Source: an uncultured bacterium (lineage in GTDB: Bacteria; Cyanobacteriota; Vampirovibrionia; Gastranaerophilales; Gastranaerophilaceae). From it: a stretch of 64,000 nt of DNA. A program made the translations under genes and the position numbers. Shown here piece after piece: positions 17,265-25,109 of this stretch. The DNA is taken from NCBI GenBank assembly GCA_902761735.1, contig CACWLL010000001.1:1-64000 (forward strand), written 5' to 3'. Each line of letters opens with the position of its first letter. Positions within the stretch are counted from its first letter, which is position 1. The notes beneath the pieces were generated by a model. That model was not told where the DNA came from. It worked only from the letters and a program-made list of their open reading frames with translations, and made no database searches.

Positions 17265-19550
17265 ATGTACGATTTTCCTTTTGAGTTGGATGATTTTCAA
17301 AAAGAAGCATGTAACTATATAAATGAAGGCAAAAGTGTTGTTGTCTGTGCACCAACAGGCGCCGGTAAAACTGTAATTGCGCAGCACGCCATACATAGAG
17401 CATTGGAGGAAGGCAGTAGAATATTCTATACAACACCGCTTAAAGCCTTATCAAACCAAAAATATTATGATTTTTCGGAAAAATACGGACAAGAAAAGGT
17501 CGGTCTGTTAACAGGCGATACCTCTATCAATCGTAATGCACAAATTGTTGTTATGACAACGGAAGTTTTCAGAAATATGCTTTATGGCACAAATTTTGGA
17601 GCTGTCGCAGATAATCTAAAAGGGGTAAAATACGTTGTACTCGACGAAGTTCACTATATGAACGACGAACAGAGAGGTACTGTTTGGGAAGAAAGTATTA
17701 TTTATTGTCCTACAAATGTTCAAATCATAGCACTTTCTGCAACGGTTGCTAATGCACAGGAGCTGACAGACTGGATAAATACTGTTCATTCAAAAACAGA
17801 ACTTGTTAATACTGATTTTAGACCGGTACCGCTTAAATTTTTCTATTTTGACAGTTCGCAACCCGACAGAATATTGCCTTTATTTACCCCAACAGGTCAA
17901 CTAAACAAAAAAATTAAACCGGAAAAAAGAGTTTGGGGAGCAAAAAGAAAAAAACAGAAATCTTTTGTCCCTGATGTTGTAAGAAATTTGGCGAATCAAG
18001 ATATGCTCCCTGCAATATATTTCACTTTTTCAAGAAAAAAATGTGATGAGCAAATGGAAAAATGTTCCGGTTTAGAGCTTGTAACCAGAGGTGAACAAGC
18101 ACAGATAAGACAATTCATAGATGAATACATTGCAGAAAATCCTCACCTATATAATAACAAGCATATTGAATATCTTCTTCAAGGTGTAGCGTCGCATCAT
18201 GCAGGACTCTTACCCGCATGGAAGAATTTGGTCGAAAAATTGTTTCAAAAAGGTCTAATAAAAGTTGTTTTTGCTACAGAAACTCTTGCTGCGGGGATAA
18301 ATATGCCGGCGCGTTCAACTGTTATAAGCTCTATCAGTAAAAGAACAGATACGGGACACAGAATGCTGACAGCAAGCGAATTTTTACAAATGTCAGGACG
18401 TGCCGGTCGCCGAGGAATGGATGAAGTCGGATACGTTACAATTGTTGGAACTATGTTTCAAGAGCCCGAAGAAGTGGCTGAACTTGTTCTTAGCGGTGCA
18501 AACCCTCTTGAAAGTCGTTTCTCTCCGAGTTATTCAATGGTTCTTAACCTGTTGCAAAGATTTTCTTTAGACGAGGCAAAAGAACTAATACTAAAAAGTT
18601 TTGGATACTTTTCATCAAGTACAAGACTTACCCCGCTTATCGCAATTAAAAATTCCTATGAAACAGAGATAAAAAATGCAAAACTTATTTGTCCGTCAAA
18701 GCATACTGATGATGATATGGCAGAGTATGACAAAATAAGAAGCATCTATGTCCAAAATCGCAGAACTTATAAGAAAATCTGTAAGCAGGAAAAGAATAAA
18801 AATCGTCCGTTATCTGATGACGCAATAAATTTCGGGAAAGAAACAAAAGACTTGCTGCATAAAATGCATTCATATGCCTGTGATAACTGCAAACTGTATA
18901 AAAAGCATACAAAATCAATTGAAATGATTGTCAGAACCCAATCAAAATTAAAAAAACTTGAAAAAGAGATAGATCGCCAGAGAGATATCTTTTGGAATAA
19001 GTTTTTAGCACACAGAAGTGTTTTGTATGAATTTGGATATCTAAAAGACGATTATCCGACATCGGAAGGCATTATGACGGCACAAATTCGTTCCGAAAAT
19101 GAACTGTTTCTGGCGGAAATAATTAAATCACAATTGCTTGAAGAATTGACGTCTGCTGAGCTGGCGGCTGTAATTTGTGCTATTACAACCGAAGATTTGA
19201 GGGCAGAAATTCCATACCTTCCGTTTTCTCCAAATGTTAGAAAAACTCTTAATAAAATAAGAGATATAAGGAGACGTGTAGAGAAAATTCAAGGGCAATA
19301 TATGGTAGATGCACCGTGTTATATAAATCCGTATTTTAGTTCGCTAATCGAACTTTGGGTAGAAGGTTCTGAGTGGGAAAATATAATTGAGCAAATTGAT
19401 ATGGGAGAAGGAGACATCGTTCGTTCTTTCAAAAGAGTTGTGGACGTACTAAGACAACTTACTGTTATCGATAATATTCCTGAGGCTCTTGTATATACTG
19501 CAAGAGATGCAATTGATAAAATTCAAAGAGAGCCTGTTAACATTGATTAA
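17265..19550 (+). CDS. Ski2-like DEAD/H-box superfamily 2 helicase
   Basis: This is a 761-residue RNA or DNA helicase. Motifs in order are: I CAPTGAGKT (about 32), Ia TTPLKALSNQK, II DEVHYMN (about 130), III LSATVAN, then in the second RecA domain HHAGLLPAWKN, FATETLAAGINMPARS (about 347-362) and VI QMSGRAGRRGMD (about 380). The C-terminal half has the rRNA-processing-arch/DSHCT character of Ski2/Mtr4, as in cyanobacterial and actinobacterial relatives. The ATG at 17265 is preferred because TTGAGGAG lies five bases ahead; an in-frame TTG at 17253 is part of that site. TATAGT (17227-17232) is a plausible -10. Confidence 0.93.
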   Translation: MYDFPFELDDFQKEACNYINEGKSVVVCAPTGAGKTVIAQHAIHRALEEGSRIFYTTPLKALSNQKYYDFSEKYGQEKVGLLTGDTSINRNAQIVVMTTEVFRNMLYGTNFGAVADNLKGVKYVVLDEVHYMNDEQRGTVWEESIIYCPTNVQIIALSATVANAQELTDWINTVHSKTELVNTDFRPVPLKFFYFDSSQPDRILPLFTPTGQLNKKIKPEKRVWGAKRKKQKSFVPDVVRNLANQDMLPAIYFTFSRKKCDEQMEKCSGLELVTRGEQAQIRQFIDEYIAENPHLYNNKHIEYLLQGVASHHAGLLPAWKNLVEKLFQKGLIKVVFATETLAAGINMPARSTVISSISKRTDTGHRMLTASEFLQMSGRAGRRGMDEVGYVTIVGTMFQEPEEVAELVLSGANPLESRFSPSYSMVLNLLQRFSLDEAKELILKSFGYFSSSTRLTPLIAIKNSYETEIKNAKLICPSKHTDDDMAEYDKIRSIYVQNRRTYKKICKQEKNKNRPLSDDAINFGKETKDLLHKMHSYACDNCKLYKKHTKSIEMIVRTQSKLKKLEKEIDRQRDIFWNKFLAHRSVLYEFGYLKDDYPTSEGIMTAQIRSENELFLAEIIKSQLLEELTSAELAAVICAITTEDLRAEIPYLPFSPNVRKTLNKIRDIRRRVEKIQGQYMVDAPCYINPYFSSLIELWVEGSEWENIIEQIDMGEGDIVRSFKRVVDVLRQLTVIDNIPEALVYTARDAIDKIQREPVNID

Positions 19551-19626
19551 TATATCTTCAAAAATTTTAACAATTAAGTGTAAAAATACCATTATTTAGT
19601 TTTGTTAACGCAAGTATAGATTGATA

Positions 19627-19655
19627 TTGCAGGAATTGTAAAAATATGTTACAAT
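19627..19655 (+). promoter_or_regulatory. Sigma-70 promoter of the glycosidase gene
   Basis: TTGCAG (19627-19632) and TACAAT (19650-19655) are spaced by 17 bases. Transcription would start near 19662, leaving a 5' leader of about 110 bases with two possible hairpins. The second (TTACTTC-AAAA-GAAG plus GTGA) would cover the AGGTG ribosome binding site. Confidence 0.65.
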
Positions 19656-19770
19656 AGTAGTAGGAAAGCATGAGATATTAAAATTTTCTGTTTTCTGATG
19701 AGTGTTATTCCCCACCCCACTCTTAAATAAAAAAGGTATCCGGTTACTTCAAAAGAAGCAGGTGACAAAA

Positions 19771-21036
19771 ATGGATACTCTTGATCTTTACAACGGGAAT
19801 ACTGAAAATACCTCCAAAATTGCTGCACATTTAGCGATAGCGGGTGCGATTATAGTGTTGTTACCACTGATTTTCAACCCGCCAATAATGGCAGACGATT
19901 TAATCATAGCACGAGCTCCTGTTCCCGCTTTTAATTTCGGAACAGAAAATCTTTACAATCAGATGTTAGAGGAAATTTCGCCGGAGGTTAGACAAAAAAA
20001 CTTTGATGAAAGTGTTCGAAAAAGATACGCCGGTGGTGCAATAAAAACCATCGATAAAGGCATAAAACACATAAGGATAACTAAATACTATGACGGGAAA
20101 CCTGTCAAGATTAATGTCGTTGAGATAGATCGTACATTAGCAAAAAATTATGAATTAAGACCGGCACTATCTTCAACTTCAGAAAATCTTCACAGTCGTC
20201 GCACAATCACAACAATTGCCAAAAACACAAACTCAATTGCTGCGATAAACGGAACATTTTTCAAACCACAAACAGGCGTTCCGCTAGGGACACTTATGAT
20301 AGACGGGAAAATGTATACGGGACCAATATACAATAGAGTATCAATGGGCATATTTGATGACGGATATGCGGTAGCACGAGTAGAAATGAATGCGAAATTA
20401 GTCGCGGGAGGTAAAACACTAAAAATAGACAATATTAATCAACCGAGAATGTTATCATCCTACACTCTTGCATATACAAGAAAATGGGGGACTAAAGCAC
20501 CGCCGACACCAAAATACGGCTGGCAGATTGCAATAAAGGACAACAAGATTATTTCATCATCATCCAATCCTCTGGACATACCTGACGGCGGCTACGTTAT
20601 CGTAGCCCCGGTCAGGGCTTTAGCTCCTTTCTTGAACGAGAATGAAGTCAACGTAAAAATCAATACATTTCCTGAATGGAAAAACGTTAAACATATAATT
20701 AGCGGTGGCCCGTATCTTGTAAAGGATTCTCAAATATATGTAGACATCAATGATGAAAAACTTACGGCAATCGGCGGGAAAAATCCAAGAACCGCTATCG
20801 GTTATACAAAATCAAATAATTTAGTTATGGTTGCAGTAGATGGCAGGGAACATCACTCGGTTGGAATGACACTTGTACAACTTGCCGGATTTATGAAGTC
20901 CATAGGTTGTACAAATGCAATAAATTTGGACGGTGGCGGTTCTACCGTAATGTATGTAAACGGTCAGGTTGTTAACAGTCCTGCATTCAAAGGCGGAATT
21001 GCAATCTCCAACGCTCTTGTAATAGCGAGAAAATAA
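19771..21036 (+). CDS. Phosphodiester glycosidase family exported protein (NAGPA domain)
   Basis: The 421-residue protein has an N-terminal hydrophobic helix (about 20-42, IAAHLAIAGAIIVLLPLIF) that could be a signal anchor. A NAGPA-type domain runs from about residue 130 to the end. Its hallmark NLDGGGSTVMYVNG (about 388) and the preceding AAINGTFFKP, SGGPYLVKD and NPRTAIGYT segments are clear. The family acts on phosphodiester-linked sugars of cell-surface or exopolysaccharide material. The ATG at 19771 follows AGGTG by seven bases; an in-frame GTG at 19702 has no such site. It is transcribed alone from its own promoter. Confidence 0.88.
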   Translation: MDTLDLYNGNTENTSKIAAHLAIAGAIIVLLPLIFNPPIMADDLIIARAPVPAFNFGTENLYNQMLEEISPEVRQKNFDESVRKRYAGGAIKTIDKGIKHIRITKYYDGKPVKINVVEIDRTLAKNYELRPALSSTSENLHSRRTITTIAKNTNSIAAINGTFFKPQTGVPLGTLMIDGKMYTGPIYNRVSMGIFDDGYAVARVEMNAKLVAGGKTLKIDNINQPRMLSSYTLAYTRKWGTKAPPTPKYGWQIAIKDNKIISSSSNPLDIPDGGYVIVAPVRALAPFLNENEVNVKINTFPEWKNVKHIISGGPYLVKDSQIYVDINDEKLTAIGGKNPRTAIGYTKSNNLVMVAVDGREHHSVGMTLVQLAGFMKSIGCTNAINLDGGGSTVMYVNGQVVNSPAFKGGIAISNALVIARK

Positions 21037-21041
21037 AAAGA

Positions 21042-21095
21042 CCATGGTTAAAACATGGGTTTTGGGTGCGGCGTGAAGCCGCACTCATCGTTTTT
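21042..21095 (+). terminator. Terminator region after the glycosidase gene, two hairpins
   Basis: A weak CCATG/CATGG hairpin (42-58) is followed by a strong one: GGGTGCGGC (64-72) pairs with GCCGCACTC (78-86) over the loop GTGAA. Five T follow after a four-base gap (91-95). The offset makes it a less than ideal terminator, so a regulatory RNA structure is also possible. Confidence 0.55.
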
Positions 21096-21216
21096 AATCC
21101 TCCATTTGAACTACAATATGCTGCTAAAACTATATAATCGGTTGATGTAATTTTTATTAAAATTTCAGATAATATCAAAGTGCCCTGGGCAATTAGTTTA
21201 TACAGGTGGTTATAAT
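21096..21216. other. Spacer with no recognisable gene
   Basis: Together with the hairpins before it and the doubtful small ORF after it, the stretch 21037-21395 is 359 bases without an assured gene. I see no tRNA arms, riboswitch core or repeats here. Confidence 0.5.
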
Positions 21217-21390
21217 ATGAATTTACATGAACAATGTTTACTCAGATATTTAAAAAACCCTGATGGTTTATTCTATTCAACAGAGGTCTTAAAATTAAAT
21301 AATTTTATTTTAGAAAAACGTTTTTTGATGAAAAATTGTGTTGCAAAATCTTCTCAAATCAATTATACTTGTAATGTAGATTTGGGTTAG
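21217..21390 (+). CDS. Doubtful 57-codon ORF
   Basis: The reading frame MNLHEQCLLRYLKNPDG... to a TAG at 21388 has AGGTGG seven bases before its ATG. Against it, the strong promoter of the next gene (21341-21369) lies inside its 3' half, its composition is not distinctive, and I recognise no relative. I list it because the ribosome binding site is good; it may be chance. Confidence 0.25.
   Translation: MNLHEQCLLRYLKNPDGLFYSTEVLKLNNFILEKRFLMKNCVAKSSQINYTCNVDLG
21341..21369 (+). promoter_or_regulatory. Sigma-70 promoter of the CHASE2-GGDEF gene
   Basis: TTGCAA (21341-21346) and TATACT (21364-21369) are separated by 17 bases. The expected start is near 21376, about 20 bases ahead of the ATG at 21396, which has its own GAGGG site. 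Confidence 0.7.
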
Positions 21391-21395
21391 AGGGT

Positions 21396-23180
21396 ATGTT
21401 AAAAAAATTTTTATATACGATTTGGCTGGTATTTGTTATAGCGTTTATTATAGTATTTACCAGAAATGCGAATTTAAAAAATCTTGTTGCTGTTATGGAA
21501 AACAGGACATTTGACATGAGGCAGAGTATTCTTGCTCGTGACAAAACCAGAAAACCCTCTGAAAAAATTGTTATTGTTACTATAGATGATGCTTCTTACG
21601 AATATGTACTAAACCGCTACGGAGAGTGGCCATTGCCAAGAGATGTTTATTCCAAGCTGGCCGAATACATTGAAGCCTCAAAGCCGCAAAGTATTGCATT
21701 TGATTTAATGTTTGTCAAATCTTTAAAAAGTTCTAAAGAAGCGGATAATGCAATAATAAATACTATTTCAAAATACAAAAATATTTATACTGCAATGAAT
21801 TTTGATAATCAGGAAACTTCATTAAGAAAGCCTCCGATATTGCCGGAAAAAATTTCAATCCCTATTGAAAATAATTCTAAAAATGTTGATTTTTCGTATC
21901 AAGAATACAATAATTGCAGAAAAATTCTTGACGAATTAATTAATAACACAAACAATATCGGAATAACAAACGTATCACGCTCTGATGACGGAATTCTCAG
22001 AAAAATGCCGATTGCAGTCCGATATAAAGACAAATTTTACCCGCAATTGGGCTTTGCGGTTGGCTTGCATTATTTAAACCAAAATAACATATATAACGAC
22101 TCAAAAATTATTATTGATAAAAATTCTAAAATCCGGCTTGGGGACAGGGTTATTCCGATTGATTTTGACGGAAGTGTTATTCTAAATTGGTACGGAGGAA
22201 GAGGAAGTTATAAATATATTCCGTTATATAAATTAATTCAGGCGGCTGAGGGTGAAAAAGGAGCTGAACAATTTGATTTTAAGGATAAAATTGTATATAT
22301 CGGTACAACCGCTGTTAGTTTGTTCGATATAAAGACCGTTCCGGTCAGTAAAACTTATCCCGGAGTTGAAGTTCAGGCAACTTATGTGAATAACATCATT
22401 GATAATAATTTTATAATAAGATATGACGGATGGATAACCTTATTAGTAGGACTTATTCTGTCTATATTAACTATTATTATTGTTTTGAATGAAACCTCAG
22501 TTATTATAGGTGCGCTGGCGTCTTCGACTGTTTATATTTTGTACTTACTTGCAAACTATTTTGCAATGAAGTATTTTAATATTTGGCTTGATGTCGTATA
22601 TCCGTTACTGTTCACTGTTTCTGCGTTTATGCTTGCATATATTATCAAATATTTAATAAAGGCACGAGATTTTGAGCAGCAATATCTTCTTGCAACAACT
22701 GACGGATTAACAGAACTATATAACCACAGATATTTTCAAGAGCAGATGAAACAGATGGTTGATTCGTGTGCACGTTACGAAACGAGTTTTTCTCTGATAA
22801 TTCTTGATATAGATTTCTTTAAAAAATTTAACGACACTTTCGGACACCAAGCGGGTGATGCCGTTCTAAGGCAAGTAGCACAAACGTTAAAAAAGAATGT
22901 TCGTGCTTCTGATATTGTATGCCGTTACGGCGGAGAAGAAATGAGTATTATATTGTCAAATACAGACTATGAAACCGCAGTTTCTACTGCTCAAAAAATT
23001 TGTGACAGGGTTTCCTCTCATCATTTTCATCTGCCAAACGGTAAAGAAGCTTCTGTAACTATAAGTTTAGGCGTTTCAACGTATCCTCAAGACGGGATAA
23101 CTCCATCTGAGCTAATAGACGCTGCGGATAAGCACCTTTATAAAGCAAAAGAAGAAGGTAGAAACAGAGTCGGAAATTAA
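21396..23180 (+). CDS. CHASE2-sensor diguanylate cyclase
   Basis: The 594-residue protein would make cyclic di-GMP in response to an extracytoplasmic signal. Order: N-terminal membrane helix (about 5-22), periplasmic CHASE2 domain (about 35-335, with IVIVTIDDASYEYVLNRYGEWPLPRD and FDLMFVKS), two or three membrane helices (about 345-425), then the GGDEF domain (about 440-594). The active site is GGEEM rather than GGEEF/GGDEF; the substrate segment FFKKFNDTFGHQAGD is intact. RASD five residues upstream is the allosteric I-site (RxxD), so product inhibition is expected. No c-di-GMP effector or EAL/HD-GYP enzyme is in the window. Confidence 0.93.
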   Translation: MLKKFLYTIWLVFVIAFIIVFTRNANLKNLVAVMENRTFDMRQSILARDKTRKPSEKIVIVTIDDASYEYVLNRYGEWPLPRDVYSKLAEYIEASKPQSIAFDLMFVKSLKSSKEADNAIINTISKYKNIYTAMNFDNQETSLRKPPILPEKISIPIENNSKNVDFSYQEYNNCRKILDELINNTNNIGITNVSRSDDGILRKMPIAVRYKDKFYPQLGFAVGLHYLNQNNIYNDSKIIIDKNSKIRLGDRVIPIDFDGSVILNWYGGRGSYKYIPLYKLIQAAEGEKGAEQFDFKDKIVYIGTTAVSLFDIKTVPVSKTYPGVEVQATYVNNIIDNNFIIRYDGWITLLVGLILSILTIIIVLNETSVIIGALASSTVYILYLLANYFAMKYFNIWLDVVYPLLFTVSAFMLAYIIKYLIKARDFEQQYLLATTDGLTELYNHRYFQEQMKQMVDSCARYETSFSLIILDIDFFKKFNDTFGHQAGDAVLRQVAQTLKKNVRASDIVCRYGGEEMSIILSNTDYETAVSTAQKICDRVSSHHFHLPNGKEASVTISLGVSTYPQDGITPSELIDAADKHLYKAKEEGRNRVGN

Positions 23181-23255
23181 TATTTGTGCTAAATACTTTA
23201 TATATACAAAAATTAATTTCTTAAAATTTTATTTTTATTAAAACCTTTCCGCTAA

Positions 23256-23290
23256 AACACACAAATATCCGATATTTGAGCGTGTTATTT
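23256..23290 (+). terminator. A+T-rich hairpin after the cyclase gene
   Basis: CAAATAT and ATATTTG pair perfectly around CCG, and flanking AACAC (56-60) pairs with GTGTT (82-86). ATTTTATT follows. It is weak as a terminator because of its low G+C. Confidence 0.4.
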
Positions 23291-23292
23291 TA

Positions 23293-23321
23293 TTGTAAAG
23301 TTTTGTAAAGCATTATATACT
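23293..23321 (+). promoter_or_regulatory. Sigma-70 promoter of the 160-aa gene
   Basis: TTGTAA (23293-23298) and TATACT (23316-23321) are spaced by 17 bases. The start would be near 23328, giving a leader of about 60 bases that contains the shared element at 23344-23360. Confidence 0.6.
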
Positions 23322-23343
23322 AAAAAAGGCAATTTTATATAAC

Positions 23344-23360
23344 GTATATACTTTATATAT
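23344..23360 (+). promoter_or_regulatory. 17-base element shared with the small gene at 32086-32253
   Basis: GTATATACTTTATATAT begins 45 bases before the ATG. The identical 17 bases occur on the minus strand at 32300-32284, beginning 47 bases before the ATG of another small-protein gene. It contains TATACT and TATAT strings, so it could be a second promoter -10 or an operator. Confidence 0.5.
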
Positions 23361-23388
23361 TTAGAGTAACTAAAACACGAGGTATATT

Positions 23389-23871
23389 ATGGTCGACTTG
23401 CACGCATATAGAATTTATAGACATGCAGAGACTCAGAGCAGAATAGCTGAGTATAAAAGATCTGATATTCAAGATCAAATCAATTTAGCCCAAGATAACC
23501 TTGGCATGGAGCAAATGAATATGCAAGAGACTCTTAATACCGGTCTTATGAATCTTAATTACAAGTATCAGGGATTAATTTCAAATTTATCACAAGCTGC
23601 TCAGGAAGCTCTTGCAAATAACGATCAAGCCAGATACCAAGATTACCAAAACCAAATTAGTCAATTGCAAAGAGAACAAACCTATGCTGAACAACAACTA
23701 AGAAATAGTTGCAATCAAAGAACAAGAGCATTATCGAATCCTATAAAATATGCTGATTCAATGCTCCAAAGTCAATTGAGTTTTTGGGATGCAAGGTATC
23801 AAACATATAGTTCACAGGCAAAAGAGTATAAGAGCATATGGCAACAAAGCATTAAAGGTTCAAATTCATAA
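23389..23871 (+). CDS. Gln/Asn-rich coiled-coil hypothetical protein
   Basis: The 160-residue protein is almost wholly helical in pattern, rich in Gln, Asn and Tyr, without signal peptide, membrane helix or Cys pair (one Cys). Heptad-like segments span about 10-120 (for example NQISQLQREQTYAEQQLRN). The texture resembles FliJ-like or secretion-chaperone coiled coils, but I find no specific family. A good promoter precedes it and a perfect terminator follows, so it is a single-gene unit. Its leader carries an element shared with the 55-residue gene at 32086-32253. I think it is a lineage-restricted protein, without proof. Confidence 0.7.
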   Translation: MVDLHAYRIYRHAETQSRIAEYKRSDIQDQINLAQDNLGMEQMNMQETLNTGLMNLNYKYQGLISNLSQAAQEALANNDQARYQDYQNQISQLQREQTYAEQQLRNSCNQRTRALSNPIKYADSMLQSQLSFWDARYQTYSSQAKEYKSIWQQSIKGSNS

Positions 23872-23878
23872 AAGGTAT

Positions 23879-23906
23879 AAAGCGGATGTAACTCATCCGC
23901 TTTTTT
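23879..23906 (+). terminator. Rho-independent terminator
   Basis: AGCGGATG (81-88) pairs with CATCCGCT (94-101) over a TAACT loop, followed by a T run. It ends the 160-aa gene's transcript. Confidence 0.85.
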
Positions 23907-24082
23907 AGCGTATCTTTCATTGTTGCACATGCAAGTGGTTATATTTGTGTAAGAATATCGTTAAAATCCTTAAATATAGCGAATAAACATCTTGTTGCCC
24001 TGTTATTTAATTGTCTTATATTACAAAACTTGTATTTTTTATCTTTGTGGTATAATATAACCAAAATGAGGTTCATAATTAT

Positions 24083-25024
24083 ATGAAAGTTAGTATAAGA
24101 GTGCCGGCAACGGTTGCAAATATCGGTCCGGGTTTTGATTGCCTAGGAATGGCGCTCCCATTATATAATACAATTACAATTGAAGAGACAGTACTCCCCG
24201 GTTCAGGTGTAGAAATTAATGTTATTGCAAGCGAAGATATGAATAATGAGCTATCTTTAGAGCATATACCTATGGATGAAAACAGTATTGTTTATAAGGC
24301 TGTTGAATTATTATATAACTCTATCGGGCAAACCCCTAGTGAATTAAAGATAACAATCCACTCTGAAATCCCGATAGCAAAGGGCTTAGGCAGCAGTGCT
24401 TCAGTTATTGTAGGCGGATTGATTGCGGCTAACGAGTTATTAGGCAAACCTGCTGATGAGGCCGCTCTTTTATCAATAGCAACAGAAGTCGAAGGGCATC
24501 CGGATAACGTTACACCTGCAATTATAGGAGGTTTAGTTTTTTCTTCAATTGAAGAAGACGGCAGTATATTATACAGGAAACTTGATTGGCCTGAAGAATG
24601 GGTATTAACCCTTTGCGTTCCCGAAACAGAACTGGCAACAGAAATTGCTCGCTCGGTATTACCTTCGGAAGTACCTATGGCTGATGCTGTTTATAATGCC
24701 CAGAGAATGGCAATGTTTGTTCAAGCTGTAAATACTAAAGATGCGGACTTAATGAAGTTTGCCTTAAAAGATAGACTGCACCAACCTTACAGAATGAAAC
24801 TTGTTCCGGGTTTGGAAAAAGTTATGAATAATTTGAAACACGAAGACTCTGTTTTAGGCGTTGTCTTGAGTGGTGCCGGTCCGTCAGTTCTTGTTATTTC
24901 AAAGAAGAATGATTTGGATAGAATTAAAAATCTCATTAAAGATTCGTGGAATGAGTTAAACATCAATGTCCAACTATATAATTTTAATGTTGAAGAAAAT
25001 GGTGCAACAATAGTCACCGAGTAA
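24083..25024 (+). CDS. thrB: Homoserine kinase
   Basis: This GHMP kinase phosphorylates homoserine on the way to threonine. VPATVANIGPGFDCLGMALPL (split here as PATVANIGPGFDCLG, residues 6-20) and the ATP loop KGLGSSASVIVGG (about 100) are typical, as is GHPDNVTPAIIGG (about 137). LSGAGPSVLV (about 260) is the third GHMP motif. Length is 313 aa. A TATAAT (about 24051) and GAGG (about 24068) lie upstream. thrA and thrC are not in the window. Confidence 0.94.
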   Translation: MKVSIRVPATVANIGPGFDCLGMALPLYNTITIEETVLPGSGVEINVIASEDMNNELSLEHIPMDENSIVYKAVELLYNSIGQTPSELKITIHSEIPIAKGLGSSASVIVGGLIAANELLGKPADEAALLSIATEVEGHPDNVTPAIIGGLVFSSIEEDGSILYRKLDWPEEWVLTLCVPETELATEIARSVLPSEVPMADAVYNAQRMAMFVQAVNTKDADLMKFALKDRLHQPYRMKLVPGLEKVMNNLKHEDSVLGVVLSGAGPSVLVISKKNDLDRIKNLIKDSWNELNINVQLYNFNVEENGATIVTE

Positions 25025-25074
25025 ATTTTAGGTGTATGAATATCGGTTTATTATAGAATATTCTACTTAACAAA

Positions 25075-25109
25075 TTGCCCAAAAACCTTATCTGGCTTAT
25101 AATTAAGCT
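25075..25109 (+). promoter_or_regulatory. Promoter of leaderless mnmD-like gene
   Basis: TTGCCC (25075-25080) and TATAAT (25098-25103) are spaced by 17 bases. Six bases (TAAGCT) then lead straight to the ATG. There is no Shine-Dalgarno sequence. Confidence 0.65.

Noticed and set aside
19695-19735. Hammerhead-ribozyme-like CTGATGAGTG
   Set aside because: CTGATGA is followed by a possible stem, but the required GAAA after it and a cleavage-site arm are absent.
21040-21095. Group II intron domain V-like hairpin
   Set aside because: The stem lacks the AGC catalytic triad and bulge, and no reverse transcriptase is nearby.
20821-21178. Minus-strand frames over the glycosidase end
   Set aside because: They are antisense to a conserved domain and read through its terminator hairpin. 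One short ATG has GGAGG upstream, but this seems chance.
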